From Monodelphis domestica (lineage: Eukaryota > Chordata > Mammalia > Didelphimorphia > Didelphidae): a stretch of 64,000 nucleotides of DNA. A program made the position numbers and the translations under genes. Location: positions 345,059,850-345,123,849 of the forward strand of contig NC_077230.1 of NCBI RefSeq assembly GCF_027887165.1. Reading direction: 5' to 3'. The notes beneath the pieces were generated by a model. The model did no database searches. It saw only the letters and a list, made by a program, of their open reading frames with translations, and had not been told where the DNA came from. Positions 46,408 through 59,633 of this stretch are shown here, in pieces; positions within the stretch are counted from its first letter, which is position 1; each line of letters opens with the position of its first letter.

Positions 46408-46488
46408 AAACAGTATGTAAGTATATAAGAACATTAGGGGAAAGGTAGCATCTTTCCCCTAATGTTCTTATATACTTACATGCTGTTT
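46408..46488. repeat. Near-perfect inverted repeat (37-bp arms, 7-nt loop)
   Basis: The left arm 46408-46444 (AAACAGTATGTAAG to TTAGGGGAAAG) pairs with the right arm 46452-46488 with a single mismatch. The loop is GTAGCAT, and two further base pairs extend the stem. It is preceded by (TA)n and (CA)n tracts. It lies in SPCS2 intron 1. It may be a palindromic miniature transposon remnant or a pre-miRNA-like hairpin. Neither can be settled here. Confidence 0.95.
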
Positions 46489-47029
46489 GTATCGCTACTA
46501 TTAGTGCCTGTGTCTTTATTAGTAAGTACTAAATGTTTGCTGGATAAATAATGGCACAGATAAATAAAATAAGCAGTTAATACAAAATTAATTTATTTCT
46601 GGAATATATTGTTTGGCTTTCAGGGGGATGAGAATGGAAATAGCCGAAAATTATTGTATTTAGTTTCTTGATTACTTGGGGCATAGATAAAAGGGGTTTG
46701 TAGTGCCGTGTACTTCAAATAATATCTCACATTTTAATTCGAGCCTTAAGGTTACTGATAGAATACAAAGATTATTATTCTTATCTTACAGATGAAGAAA
46801 ATGAGATTCAGAGACAAGATTCCATCCTGTGCAAGAGCTAGAAATCAAATCACAGATTCTGATTTTTAACGTTTGAGTATCACAAAGTAATCTGTAGAGA
46901 GAGTGAACCCAGCTACTGGGAGCACTAGGAAAAGGTTCATGAAAGAGATGGCAACCAGGCTGTGCCACGAACAACTTTTTCAGAGAGCATGAGATTTTTT
47001 TCAAGAATGAGGAACAGCTAACAGGCCAG

Positions 47030-47460
47030 TTTGCCTAGAATATGAAGTATATGAAAGAAAGTAGAATGGAAATAAGGCTGCAAAGGTAGGTTGGAACTAA
47101 ACTGAATAGTGGAATTGGACTTTATTCTAAAGGTAAATGATGGGGTGGAAATCACTGAAGGGATTCTTTCAGTCATGTGAAAGATTGTTTTGAAGAGAGT
47201 TTAGAAACAAGGAAGATAACTGGGAGGCTTTTTAAAAGTACAAAACAACAGTAGAGAGAAGGACACAGGTTGAAGTATATACGATTGATAAGACTTGGTA
47301 ACTGATTAAATACAGCAGAAGAGGAGAAGAGTCAAGAATGACACTGAGACTCTAACTTAATTCAACAAAAAAAAGTTAGGAGGAGGGGTGGGTTTAGAGG
47401 AAATAATAATCAGTTCTCTTGTTGGATCTGGCAAACTAAGATAATAAAGGTACTGAAGAA
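47030..47460 (+). repeat. Ancient unclassified repeat, further copy
   Basis: Has ttggactttattctaaaggt, gaaatcactgaagggattct and acttggtaactgattaaata, paralleling the copies near 9.8, 23.9, 39.1 and 42.9 kb. Confidence 0.45.
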
Positions 47461-48775
47461 AATATATAACAGCAACAATTGATCAAAGACTGGAGTTTGA
47501 AAATGAGGTGGAAACCAGAAGAGAATGTCTTGGGAGCCAAAAAAGGACAATGCCTAGGAGAATGAGTAGACAATCAAACATTTATTAAGTGCCATCTATG
47601 GGCCAGGCAAGAGATGCAGAGAGATCAAATTGGAAGAGAATTGAGAAAAAGTCAATGGATTCTGGTGTCACAAGATCACTGGTTACCACAGAGCGTGCAA
47701 TTTTTATTGAGGGTAGGAGGAAAAAAAGCCAGGTTACAAGGTACTAAAAAGTGATAAGACAGTTTTTAAAAAGTAAAGGCACATTAGGAAAAATTAATGA
47801 AAAATGACATATAGTCATTAAAAAATTTAGATCAGTTTCAGCACAATTTATTTATTCGGAGAAATAGCCATAACCACTGCCTGTGCCACGCCACTGGAGA
47901 ATATTTTCAGTATTTCTTTGTATGACCATTTTCCATGATATAAAGTCACTTGTAATCCCAGCTTTGGAATGTTTCTAGTGAATTACATATACTTTCAAGA
48001 AAAAGCTTTCCCAAATCTAGATTGATTCAAAAGATTTGTCTCATTCATTTTACGTGTATCAAGAAAATACTGATTGATTTGAAAGGGTATATTCTCTCCA
48101 CTGCAGCACAGAAATATCATTTAAAGAAGGCTGAGAAGAGGAAGGCAGTATGTGTGGTACACAGAAAAAACACTAGGCTTGGAGATAAAAGGTATGGTTT
48201 TGTTAAGCTCAACTTTTAGCTGCATAGCTTTGGGTAAGTTTTCTGGGGAGGTACACAGTTCCATCACATTATGAGAGTATTAATTTTACTCATAATTCTC
48301 ATTTACATGGTACTTTACAGGACAAAAGCATCTTCATCCTAACAGTGTGAAGTTCAGAGAACTTGTGACAAAAAATGCCAAAATTGATGTAAACTTTCAT
48401 CTCTCCTAATTCCAAATAAGTGCTTCGTTAGTCAAATGGAAAGAGGAAGAGAATTAGTATTTACATAGCCTCTACTACCGGCTAGGTACTGTGCTAAGCA
48501 CTTAAAAAAAATGTTATCTCCTATGAAGTAATTTTCTTATTTTGGATACAGGGAAAGTACTTTAAAAATTATAAAATGATGGAGAACTGAGGGATAATAT
48601 AATTTTTGTTGTACATAATCAAGTATGAATACATAAATAATACCAGATCACATTTATATAGTCGTTTACAAAATATTTCTCCTACTCCTTTCCTCTTTAT
48701 TTCTTTTTATATTCCAATGGAGTTTCTTTACTTACTGAGACTACTGCCTTTGAAAACATTTTAAAGTAACTAGGT

Positions 48776-49152
48776 CCATGTGATGAACCTATGGCACAAA
48801 TGCCTAAGAGGGCACACAGAGTGCTCTCTGTGGGCACATGGCACCATCATCCAACAGAGTTCATCACTAGAAAGGCAAAGAGACTCAGATGGAGCTGCTC
48901 TCTTCCCCCTCTCCACCACATTTTTTCACCCCTCTGCCCAGCAGGCCAATGGAAGTACATATTCCCCTTCCTCTCTCCACCCAGTCTGAGGACATTCCTC
49001 ACTTCACCTGCCCCTCTGCCCAGCAGTCCAATGGGAGTGCTTTCTTTCTCCTCTGTGTGGGATAAGGGGGTGTGGGGTGGGGCACAGCACATGGTCTAAG
49101 GGGGGTGGTTGGTGCACAGGGGCAGGGTGGCCTAAAAGGTTTGTTTTCACAG
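48776..49152. mobile_element. hAT-type miniature transposon, relative of 37571-38032
   Basis: Starts near tGATGAACCTATGGCAC and ends AAAAGGTTTGTTTTCACAG. The interior repeats cccctctgcccagcag and shares the ctcccattgg-type blocks with 37571-38032, in reverse orientation. The flanks AACTAGGT and CTTTAGGT agree at six of eight bases, so the ends are likely but not certain. Confidence 0.75.
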
Positions 49153-50169
49153 CTTTAGGTAAATATGAATAAAATAGGCAGCAACAACACCTAGCTTTTA
49201 CATAGCATTTTAACATATATTGTCTCTTTTGATGCTCACAAATGCACTTATAAAGCAGGTACTTTTACTATCTCCACTTTAAAGCTAAGGGAAATTAAGA
49301 TTGACAAAAATTAGGAGACTTGTCCAAAGCTATATAGCTAGTAAATTGACTCCATTTAATTGCTTTAATAAACATTTCAGACTTTTCTAAAGTTATGTCA
49401 CTAATTTCAGTACTAACCAATCAAAATCCAAGAACTCTTTAGGGATCACCTTTCAAAGAGACCATCTTGCTTCCTATATACAGTATTTCCTAGATTGCAA
49501 TCAGTGAAAAATACATGAACTACATGAAATAAAAAGGGGTATGAAAAATGTCTATGCTAGAGATATATTCCCTTTTAAAAAGCAAATGTGAAATTGTATA
49601 TTATAAAAATATATTGACTACACACAGCACTTTTCTAGTATAAAAATAGATTTGATTTCCTCTATTTGTTACAAAATATTCCTGGCCACCCTTCATCCAT
49701 CAAAGTAATTCCATATTTACATTTATAGGTGTTATCAATTTATTTCATCTCCAAAAATGTTCTATGACCAATGTACAATGCATCGTACAGATGCTAAATT
49801 TAAGGTTCTAAATGGTAGAGAAGTAAATATTTAGATGGAATTGTCTTTTGAGTATTTAAAGGATCTGTCATTTAGAAGAAGGAAGCAATCTATTCTGCTT
49901 GGCCCCTGAAGGGACTGAAGAAAACAGCCTGACTATAATATTAAGAGTACTCTTCTACAGAACATTATAGTTTATGTATCATTTTCCTTCCATCAACTCT
50001 GAGGTAGAAAGTATAAGTACAATTATTCCCATTCTATAGCAGAGAAAACTGAAGCTCAGAGACAACATAACTAACCTAGTCATAAAAAAGTAAATTTCCT
50101 GACCCCAAGTCTATTGCTCTTTCACTATACCACAATGGTGAGACCAAGACACCTTTCGGTCAAAATCCT

Positions 50170-50640
50170 AGAAAAAAGTTCTCTTCTGTTCACTGCTTCT
50201 GCTTCCTGCCCTACCACTAGCTTCCCACTCCATTCTACTAAAATTGTCCTCTCCAAGATTATCACTGATCTCAACTGTTAAACTCAAGGATCTAAGTCCT
50301 CATCCTACTTGACCAATCTTCAGGAGATGGCCCCTTCTCCCCTAGCTTTTGTGACACTCCTACCTATCTAGTCATTCCTTCTCAGTCTCTTCTATACGAT
50401 ATCAGAACAAGTATGAGCCTCTCTCAAGCCTCTCCTGTGGAACCTCTTCTCCCTGGTGAGCTCACCAGATCCTATGGTTTTCAGTATCATCTCCGTTCAG
50501 AAGATTTTATAGATCCAGGCTTAATTTCTCTCCTGAACTCTCATTCTGCATCATCAGGTGTCTACTAGATGAAATCTTTAACTGGATGTCCCTTAAGTCC
50601 AAAATGAAACTGATCATCTCTGCCACTACCCATGCCCCAC
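50170..50640 (+). mobile_element. L2 LINE relic
   Basis: Reads gtctccaagattatcactgat-like sequence, then ccaatcttcaggagatgg and ctcctgaactctcattctgc, typical decayed L2 ORF2 wording. Confidence 0.55.
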
Positions 50641-51353
50641 CTGACCCTCCTCCAAACCAATTGTAGTTTAGACAAGATGATTAAGTCACTTTCAATTCTG
50701 AGTTTTGCAATCCAGTTTTTATAACTGATAGGAAGAAATTGAAGCTCAGAGAAACAAAGTAACTTGCTCCAAAACACACAAGGAATCAGCAAAACCAAGC
50801 CTGGAATACAAGGGTCCTGACAACTCTCAGGAATCTTTGAGTAGTGAGGCTCTCTGAGGTCATCTAATCCAACCCCAACTCAAAATGTTAATTCCACTGA
50901 CATTTAAAAAGTCATCCATTCAAAGACTCATTGACAGGAAATGTCAAATTGGTTTTTTAAGAATGTTTTTACCTAAACCACCTATTTTTCAAATACTTCC
51001 AAGCAGCAAAATTCCCCACTACCTGTACATTTCCAATAAACATACCCTACCTACTCTGTGTTCCAGCCCCTGATGCATCCCAGCAGTGCAACCTGTTGCT
51101 GAGCACTTTAGTGAAGGCCGAGGCACCTTTCAGTAAGATTCTAAAGGAAAGAAAATGTAACCCTCCACACAGGTGGAGGGAAGCCTCTCATAAGAAGATT
51201 TTATACTAATAAAATCACAGGTCTAGTCAAAAACAAAAACAAAAAGAACCCTATGTGTCCAGTATTGCGAGTGATATTTTTTTTTTTAAAGAAAGAACTG
51301 ATGGCAGCTGTCGAGAAGCTTATAATCAAACTGAGGAGACAAAGATCTTACAT

Positions 51354-51753
51354 CAGGGTCCCCAAACTATAGCCCTCTGAGGCCATGTATCCGGCCGCCA
51401 CTACATTTCCAGAACGGGCATCTCTTTCATTGGTTGTCAGTGAGAGGAGCACTGTATGTGGTGGCACCTCAAAGTGTGGTGGCGCTCACATACAGTATTA
51501 CTTCCAGTGACATAATCCTTTGTGTGTCATCTTGTTCTGAGAGTAACTGAATGAGAACGAGATGCCGCACAAAGGATTATGTGGCTGCATAATGGAGGAC
51601 ATTAGCATGGTAAGCGGTGATCTGGGGGAGGGGATTCCGCACTGTGTATACGGCTGCCCGGTTAGGATTAGAGTTAGGTTTTTATATTCTGGCACTCCAA
51701 TGGTCTGAGGGACAGTGAACTGGCCCCCTGTGTAAAAAGTTTGGGGACCCCTG
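51354..51753. mobile_element. hAT-type miniature transposon with perfect 8-bp target duplication
   Basis: This 400-bp element begins CAGGGTCCCCAAACT and ends AGTTTGGGGACCCCTG, so its ends are inverted repeats. It is flanked by TCTTACAT at 51346-51353 and 51754-51761. Eight-base duplications and CAG...CTG ends are diagnostic of the hAT superfamily. It encodes no transposase and depended on a partner. It lies in SPCS2 intron 1. Confidence 0.95.
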
Positions 51754-52099
51754 TCTTACATAATATAGCAGAAAGAGCACTGGGACCAGACTCAAGAGAT
51801 CTGGATTCAAATCCTGCTTCTGCCACTTACTGGTTGAACAATCTTGAGCCAGTCACCTCACCTTTCTTAGTTTTCCCCTTTGTAAGTGAGGACACTACTT
51901 ACATTCCCTCCCTTGCAGGGCTGATATGCAGAGTCTTTCCATCTCCGGATCTGCTCTCTATCCACGGAGGCACCTAGCTGCCTCTGCAGTCTTTTGAAAC
52001 CTAAGGATTTCTTAAATTTTAAATGAATGAAACAGAATTACAAAGAAAATCACAAGTAAGTGGAAAATAAAAGTGTAATTTGTTTTCCATCCAAGTTCA

Positions 52100-53177
52100 G
52101 GGATTCTCTGAAACCTCTCTAACCACCCCTTGAGGGGGTCTCTCCAAAGCCCTCTTTTCGTTTACCTCAATACTACTTCATGCGTCATCTGCCATGGATT
52201 TAATTCATCTCTATGCTGATAATTTCTCAAATGTCCCCAACCTTTCTACTGAATTTCAATCTCTCATTTCCTAATGCCTTTGAAAAATCTCAAAGTAGAT
52301 GTCCAAATTCAGTAAGTTTAAAACAGAATTCATTATGTTTTTCCCTAAATGTTTCATGTTTGCAAACTTCTGTTACTGAGAAGAGAGCACCATCCTCTCA
52401 GTCCCCCAGATTCACAACCTTGGTGTCATTCTCAACTCTGTACCATCTCTCACTCAACCCCCTCCCCCATATCCAATCTGTTGTAAAGGTCCATCAATTT
52501 CATCTTTGCGACATCATTCCATTGTGATTCACTCCTCTGATACTGTCAGCATCTGTTTCAGGTCCTCATCTGCTCATGCCTGAACTAGTGCTGGCTCCCA
52601 TTGGTGGGTCAACCTGCCTCAAGTCTCCCCCACTTCAATCCATCCTCCACTTAGACACTAACATGTTTTCCTAAAGCTGACATGTGACTATCATTGCCCC
52701 ACCTCAACAAACTCAAGCAGCAACCTATCATCTCCAGAAACAAATGCAAAAGCCTCTGTGATCTTGAAGGTCCTGCATAGCCTAACCTTTTCATACCTTT
52801 CCAGTCTTATTATACTTACTTTCCATCACATACTCTTCAATCCAGTGATACTGGCCTCATTTGCTGTCACATAAACAGGACATTCCATCTCCAGGCATTT
52901 GTTCTGGTGAATGCTTTCCTTCCTCATCTCTGTCTAAAGCCTTTCCTGGCTCCCAATTATAATGCTACCTTCTACAGAAAGCCATTTCCAAACCTTCTTA
53001 ATTCTAGTGCCTTCCCTCTTTTCATTATTTCCTATTTATCCTGCATACAGCTTGTTCATACTTAATTTTTGTTCACTGTCTCCCCAGTTAGATCATGAAC
53101 TTTTCAAGGCCAGGGACTGTCTTCTGCCTCTTTTTGTATCTCTAGCACTTAACACAATGCCTGGCACATAGTATGTA
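52100..53177 (+). mobile_element. L2 LINE relic (long 3' part)
   Basis: Runs from ctactttcatgcgtcatctg-like sequence through ggatgtccaaattc, cagtgatactggcctcattt, ctacagaaagccatttcc and agatcatgaacttttcaagg to cacaatgcctggcacatagt. This is the order of an L2 3' end. No ORF is intact. Confidence 0.65.
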
Positions 53178-53650
<473 letters not shown>

Positions 53651-54704
53651 ACCTTAAGGGGAAAGTATAGACTTTTAAGGCTTACCACATGATGGTTAGA
53701 AATTTTCTTGATGATCTCTCCTTCCCCATGCCATAGAAATTAAGAAAGCATACTACAAGTTTTACTATCAAAAACTGTTCTGTGGAAATAGCAGATGGAC
53801 AAAATATAAAGTTGAGTTTTGGTTGAATTAACTTTTTTCTCTATGAGAAAACTTAAAAGATTTTAAGAACTTTTTAAAGTTTAAGAAATATTCAGCATTC
53901 TCCTTTGATTTGAATGCTAAAGAATAAATAAATTTGAGAAAATATGTGGAACTCTTTAATATGTGACTTAGAAAAAAATAAAGGCTAGAAGGAATGTCAA
54001 ATTATAAACAAAAGAGTCTAAGGATAAAGCTATAGACATCAACTTAAGTGTTCTATTGGTAGTAGATTGCTGGATTGTTTTAATCTAGGAAACTGGCTAT
54101 AGATTAGGAGTCAAAAAATAAATGGCAAGATCCTTGAAAAAATAGTATTTTTTAAAATTACAACAGTTCACTAAGTTAGTGTGCTTACAATCTGGGCACT
54201 ATTTGTCTCTGCAGAAGAATAAGTAGATCATGCTTTCCATATGTAGACAGGAAACAGTAAAGTCTTCTGTGCACCCATGGAAATCATAAATATTAATTTA
54301 TTGGCTGACTAATTTCAGTCTTGCTAAGTCCCATGAAAATTCATCTGACAATGCATTGCTAGATAACAGGTGGTGGTAATTAGATAAAAATTTAAAATAC
54401 AGTATTTTTTTTAAAAAGCTGTTTATTGAACAGTCACTTGGCTAAATGACATTGAACAAGCCACAAGACTAGTAAGAAAGCTAGATGACCAACTCAGAGA
54501 TCTTGTAGAGTTGATTTTTTTTCTTTTCAGAGGAGTTGTAATAAACATTTATAAGATCAGAGCAGCCATCTATTGTAATCCTTTCATTTTATAATGTGGA
54601 ACTAAGACCAAGAGAAGTTAAATGACTTGCCTATGTGAAGTATGAATCAGACTTTCTTTGTCTAACTCCCAAAGCTGAAAACATCTCTACTTTAACACTT
54701 TGTA

Positions 54705-55372
54705 AGCCATCAAGTAAGAGAATTCATAAGTCACTTACTTGGAGAAGAGAATTCACAAGTCACTCACTAAGAGAGCTCCACTCTTTTAACTCAATCAATT
54801 AGAAACTTGTGAATCCTATGATAAGAACTGACACCTTCAGAGGCCTATAAGAGTTTACACCTTCAGAGGATGAAAGGTGTGAATCCCACAGACACTGGCC
54901 CCCAGGGCAATGCTAGGCAATTTGGAAGCTCTGATTGGTCCCAATGAAGAGGGGAAGCAACAAAAAGGACTATAAAAGTTCTGATTTTCTTCAGTCCTCA
55001 TAATTGTCTTGGACTGGTGACCCAACTCTTAGAGGTAACTTGGGACTTGTACTGCCTCTTGGGTGAGTGAGTAGTTGGCCTTCCCTTCCTGGTGTCTGGA
55101 GAGATTAGTTTCAGAGAGGCCTTCTCTTCTTGTGGGAGGCCCGTGTGGGTGGAACTCCAGGTCTTCCCATCAGGAGGGTTAACAAGCCCTGTTGGGCTGA
55201 GCCAAGCAACAGAGCAATATTTAGTGTGATAGGGTAGACATCTTCTCCACCCTCTTTTTGTATTTCTCTACTTTCACTCTTTCCACCCTTTTGTAAATAA
55301 AAGATATTGAAAGTCATTTTGACTTGAGCTATAATATTTTAAATAGGTGACCACAAGATTATTTTAGAATTC
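54705..55372 (+). mobile_element. Probable solo LTR
   Basis: The plus strand has a TATA-like gactataaaag (about 54970), a Pro/pyrimidine-rich leader, GTAAATAAAAG (about 55293) as polyadenylation signal, then a U5-like tail ending AGAATTCTCACA, whose complement TGTGAGAATTCT is typical of LTR starts. The 5' boundary is approximate and no clean target duplication was found. Confidence 0.6.
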
Positions 55373-56829
55373 TCACATATTTAGTCAAACCCTTAATTTA
55401 ATTCCTTATACCTAGAATTATGCATACTTAGCAATATCTGAGGTGGAATTTGAAATCCAGTCTTCCTGACTCCAAATCTAGCACAATACAGCTAACTCTT
55501 CAAAAATTATACTAACATTTAGATAATACTTTTGAGATTTTCAAAGATAGATAGAGAGATATTATATACATATAATATATAATCCTCACAACCCTGGAAA
55601 GTAGGTGCTATGAGCAAACACCCTTCTGACTTCCTGCACTATATCTACTGTATCATTGTATCTACTGAGGAAACACTTAGGTGTCTAATCTGAGGTTCCT
55701 ATGAGATTCAATGACTTCAATTTTCTTGGATTCAGTCTAATGATCTATAAAATAAAGGATCTGATAATCTCTAAGGACCTTTTATAGTGTTAATATGGCC
55801 CAATTTTGTGATATCAGACTTAAGTCTAACTCACTTTGAAGACTTCTGAGAGATAGCAACATAAAGGCAAAAGAAAATTGACAGCAAAAAGCCAGAAAAC
55901 CTGTTTGGGGAAGTCATGTGAAGAGTAGCATGTCCTCAGCAAAGCTGAAATATTTTATTCTGTCAGTTGTATGTATGTTAAAAGATGTGGCCAACTCAAT
56001 GTTCCTTGGACCCATCATGTACATTACTTGGAAAGTGTCCCTTCACCTACTAAGTCTTATCTTTTCTTAAAGACACAGCCCCAATCCCCCATCCTCTGTG
56101 AAGCCTTCCCTCAACCATAGGAACTCAAAACCTTCAATGCAACTTAAAAGAGTTGCAATGGCTTTAGAGATTTTTAAATGAGTAAACTGAAGCCAAAAGA
56201 CCGGAAGGGACGTAATTTAGCTTAGGCCAAACAGCAAGTTAGTGATGATAGAGCCAGGTCTAGAACCCAGATTCTTTTAGAGCAGTGCCTTTGGAGTCTG
56301 AGGTCAAGGTTCAAATCCTAACTCTATATTCTTTATATGACAATGACTAAGTCATTGTATCTTTTTTTATATTTTTTTTTATATTTTTTTAACCTTCCTG
56401 GGCCTCAGTTTCCTCATCTGTATAAGAGGTAATTGGACTTAATTAGCTCTTAAAACCCTTTTTCTTTTTTTTAACTCTTTAACACCTAGGCTCTGGAACT
56501 CAAGAGGTCAAGTGGCCCAATTCCATCAAAGGTAATTAATTCCATTAACAACATGCCCAACAACTGGTTATTCCACTTGAAAACTGGTCAGGCAAACTTA
56601 CTTGGAGCTGATTCTTAAAAGATGTTCTCTCTTAAATATTCTATTATTTTAAAATATCTTTATGAAAATAGACTCCAACTATATATGTGTGTATATATAT
56701 GTATGTATAAATAATTTTTCTTGTACTTTTAGCTTTTCTCTTCATGTGTGTACATACACACATTAGGTTAGCTATTTTCATTTCCTCTTGACATGTAAAT
56801 TTAGTACTCTACTCCTGGAAACTCTTCTT

Positions 56830-57990
56830 TTGAACTTTTCATTTTTTCCTGGTTCTCTTCCTTTCTGACTACTCCTCTGCCTCTTAACTTCATAAGTTGC
56901 ACTCCAAAGCTCTATCCTGGGTCTTCTATTCTCTCTATGGTCTTTTTCTTGGTGAATTCATCAGTTTTAAAAGCTTCAATTATCTTTATGATGGCTTACC
57001 AACCTAGATTTGTCTTGCTTCAGTTTCTCTACTGAGCTCCAGTCCTATACCAACAAGCATCTACTAACATTTCCAACAAGATGTCCTGCAAGCACTTCAA
57101 AATTAACATATCGAAAATAAAATTCATTTATTTCCCCCCAAACTCAATCTACTTTGGAGCTTCCTATTACTATAGAAGGCATCATCTTATATAATTCCAG
57201 TCACTCACGGTTATGTGCTATAATTCTCAACTCTTCACTTTCCCTCCCTCACCCCACATATCCCATCAGTTTCCAAATCTTGCTTTTTTTTTTTATCTCA
57301 ACATCTCTCACATGTGTCTCCTTTCTATTCACAGCCAATTCACCCTAGTTGACTGGACTACTACACCTGTTTTCTAACCTAACCCATTTTCCTGCCTCAA
57401 GCTTCTCCCCATTCTACTCTCTACCCCAAAGAGCTTTTGAAGGGTGATTTGTGGCCTCCCTAGAGGGCAGGTATTGATCATGTCAGCACATCACTTAAAC
57501 TTTGGTAGCTCCCTATGATTTCTAGGACCAAAATTAAATTTGTTTGGTTCCCAAAGTTCTTCACAACCTGGTCCCAACTTACCTTTTCAAACTTGTTGCA
57601 CATTATTCTCTTCACACTCTCTTTGGTCCCACCATAATGGCCTTATTACTCTTCTTCATACACAGTGCCCCATCACTCATCTCTGTTAGGTTTCCTGGCT
57701 GTCCATCATTCTTAGAATGTACCCCCTCCTAACTTCTTTGAATCTCTTAATTCCTTCAGGTCTCAGCTAATTCCTTTTTCCTACCTGAGGTCTTTAGGCC
57801 CATCCTCTATACCTCCGGCTCCTAGTACATTCCCTTAACAAAGTGCCTTGTATTTATTTTGTACATATTTCTACATGTAGATGTCTGATTCCCCTTGTAG
57901 AACATAGGCTCCTTGAGGGCAGAGCCTTTATCTTTTGCATTTATACCTCTAGTGCCCAGGATACTTAATAAATGATTGATAATTAAAAAT
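56830..57990 (+). mobile_element. L2 LINE relic
   Basis: Carries ccaaagctctatcctgggtc, ccaacaagatgtcctgcaag, tgtttggttcccaaagttct and ggctccttgagggcagagcc and ends near cttaataaatgattgataa. It is a long decayed L2. Confidence 0.65.
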
Positions 57991-58599
57991 GAGGAAACCA
58001 ATCTGACAGGAAGTCAGGATTTGAGTTGAGGATCAGTCACTATTCAACTATCTACTTGCTAAAGGCTGTCAAACATATGGCAGAGGGACTATTAAAAAAC
58101 AAAAAACTCCAAGATCTTGAGGGTTGTCACTAGTTTTGAGTAGACCCTAGGTATCACAAGCTTCAGACCACCCATGCCCAGCTCCACATAAAAGGTTTCT
58201 TCTAATGCATTTTTCATTTACAAAACATTCTTCTTCTCTCCTACCACATTTCCTTAGGTCCTATAAAGAAGAAACCACACCCTGCTTAATGTCCACTAAG
58301 GTTGCTAATACTGCTTAAAGGACTAGAATCATGTTGGGTTGGATTTTTTTTTTCCTTTTCTCCTACATAGAGTCACTGCCTAGACACAAGAGTGTATTCC
58401 TGTAACTTACTCTTATGACTTTCAACAATTGTTCTCCAACCCAAATCATCACATAGACCTCAAAAGCAGTCTCAATGAGCAAAAACAGCCAAATGGTTAA
58501 ATTCAAAAGTCATTAAACAAAGTCTGGGTCAATCCCCCATACCAGATGGAAGGCTGCAAGGAGACATTCAGAGCAGAGATATGAGTCTTCCTTCCACAA

Positions 58600-59420
58600 A
58601 GGAAGAGATGGACTCAGGTGAAGAGAAAAGAACCCTAAAAGAAGAAGGGTAGAGAAAGGAATGAGGAGGGAGGGTGAGGATCTGAAGGGGAAAAGAAAAG
58701 AGAACAACATAGGATGGGGAAGAGGAGACAGTTGAGGGAAAAGGGGAAAAGAAAGGGGTCAATAAGAAGAGATGGAATGGAAAGGTCTGAAAATGGCAGA
58801 GGAAGGAAATAGGTTACAAAAGAGGGAGAGAAACTGGTCAAAATGGGGTAGGAATAGAAGGAAAAAAGCAGAGAGAGGAAGAGATGATGCAGGGGAAAAT
58901 GGGATATGTATGAAAAGAAAAAAGTGTAGAAGATGGGGGATTAGGATGAGAAGAAGCAAGAAGGTGAGGAGGAGGAAGAGAAGATGAAATGGGGGAAGAA
59001 GAGAGGAGGCAGGAGATGCAGGTGGAAAGAAGGATAGGAGGAGGAATGGGTGGGAGGAGAAGAGACAGGAGGAAACATGGTAGGAGGGAAAAAGGAGACA
59101 GGAGAAAAAGTAGGGCTAGAGATGAGGTGTTGAGAAAGGCAGTAGGAGATGGGCTGCAGGAAGAAGTGGCAGGAGGAAGAGATGGAGTGTGCAAGGGGAA
59201 AGGAGGAAATGGGGGCGAGGGAGATTTGAATACAGGAGAAGGAAGCAGAAGATGGGGTGGAGAAAGGAGGAGATGGGAGGCAGAGAAGAGAAAAAAGGAG
59301 GGAGAAGAGTCAGGAAGAGAGGGCGGAGGGGGATGGCAGTGGGGAGCTGAGGGAAAGAACAGGGTCGGGGTCGAGGTGACTGGGAGGGGACACTGGTGCG
59401 GGACCCCAGAGGAGAAGGAA
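58600..59420 (+). repeat. Purine-rich tract (CT-rich on the SPCS2 strand)
   Basis: About 800 bp of almost unbroken G/A DNA on the plus strand, ending 90 bp inside SPCS2 intron 1. It generates long spurious Arg/Glu/Gly ORFs on plus (up to 191 codons) and Ser/Pro/Leu ORFs on minus. No protein is inferred. Confidence 0.9.
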
Positions 59421-59507
59421 GGGCAGGGACAGAGCGGAAGAAGCGGGGTCAGAGGTCCCGGCTCAAGCTGTTACGGTAGGGTTCGACCTTCAGGCCTGAC
59501 TCCTCAC

Positions 59508-59633
59508 CTTCTCCAACAACCCGCTCTTGTTGCTGCCGACTCGCCCCAGGGACTGAGGCGATGAGAACGATGTCCCGGACGGAGCAGCCGCCACGGGCGG
59601 CGTGGTACCCCCAGCCGCGGTCGACGCAGCCAT
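59508..59633 (-). CDS. SPCS2: SPCS2 exon 1 coding part (residues 1-42)
   Basis: The start ATG at 59633 has the context GACAAGATGG. It encodes MAASTAAGG, a Ala/Ser/Thr/Pro/Gly-rich stretch, then GSNKSGLLEK, ending at an AAG/GTGAGG donor (GT at 59506-59507). The human N-terminus is likewise low-complexity (MAAAAVQGG) and ends GLLDK before the same WKIDD exon. This marsupial version is a few residues longer (230 versus 226 in total). Low-complexity divergence here is normal for the family. The start was chosen by MAA homology and by its place in the CpG-rich promoter. Confidence 0.93.

Noticed and set aside
58989-59564. 191-codon plus-strand ORF rich in Gly/Arg/Glu
   Set aside because: It comes from the purine-rich tract and overlaps SPCS2 exon 1 on the other strand. 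No domain is visible.
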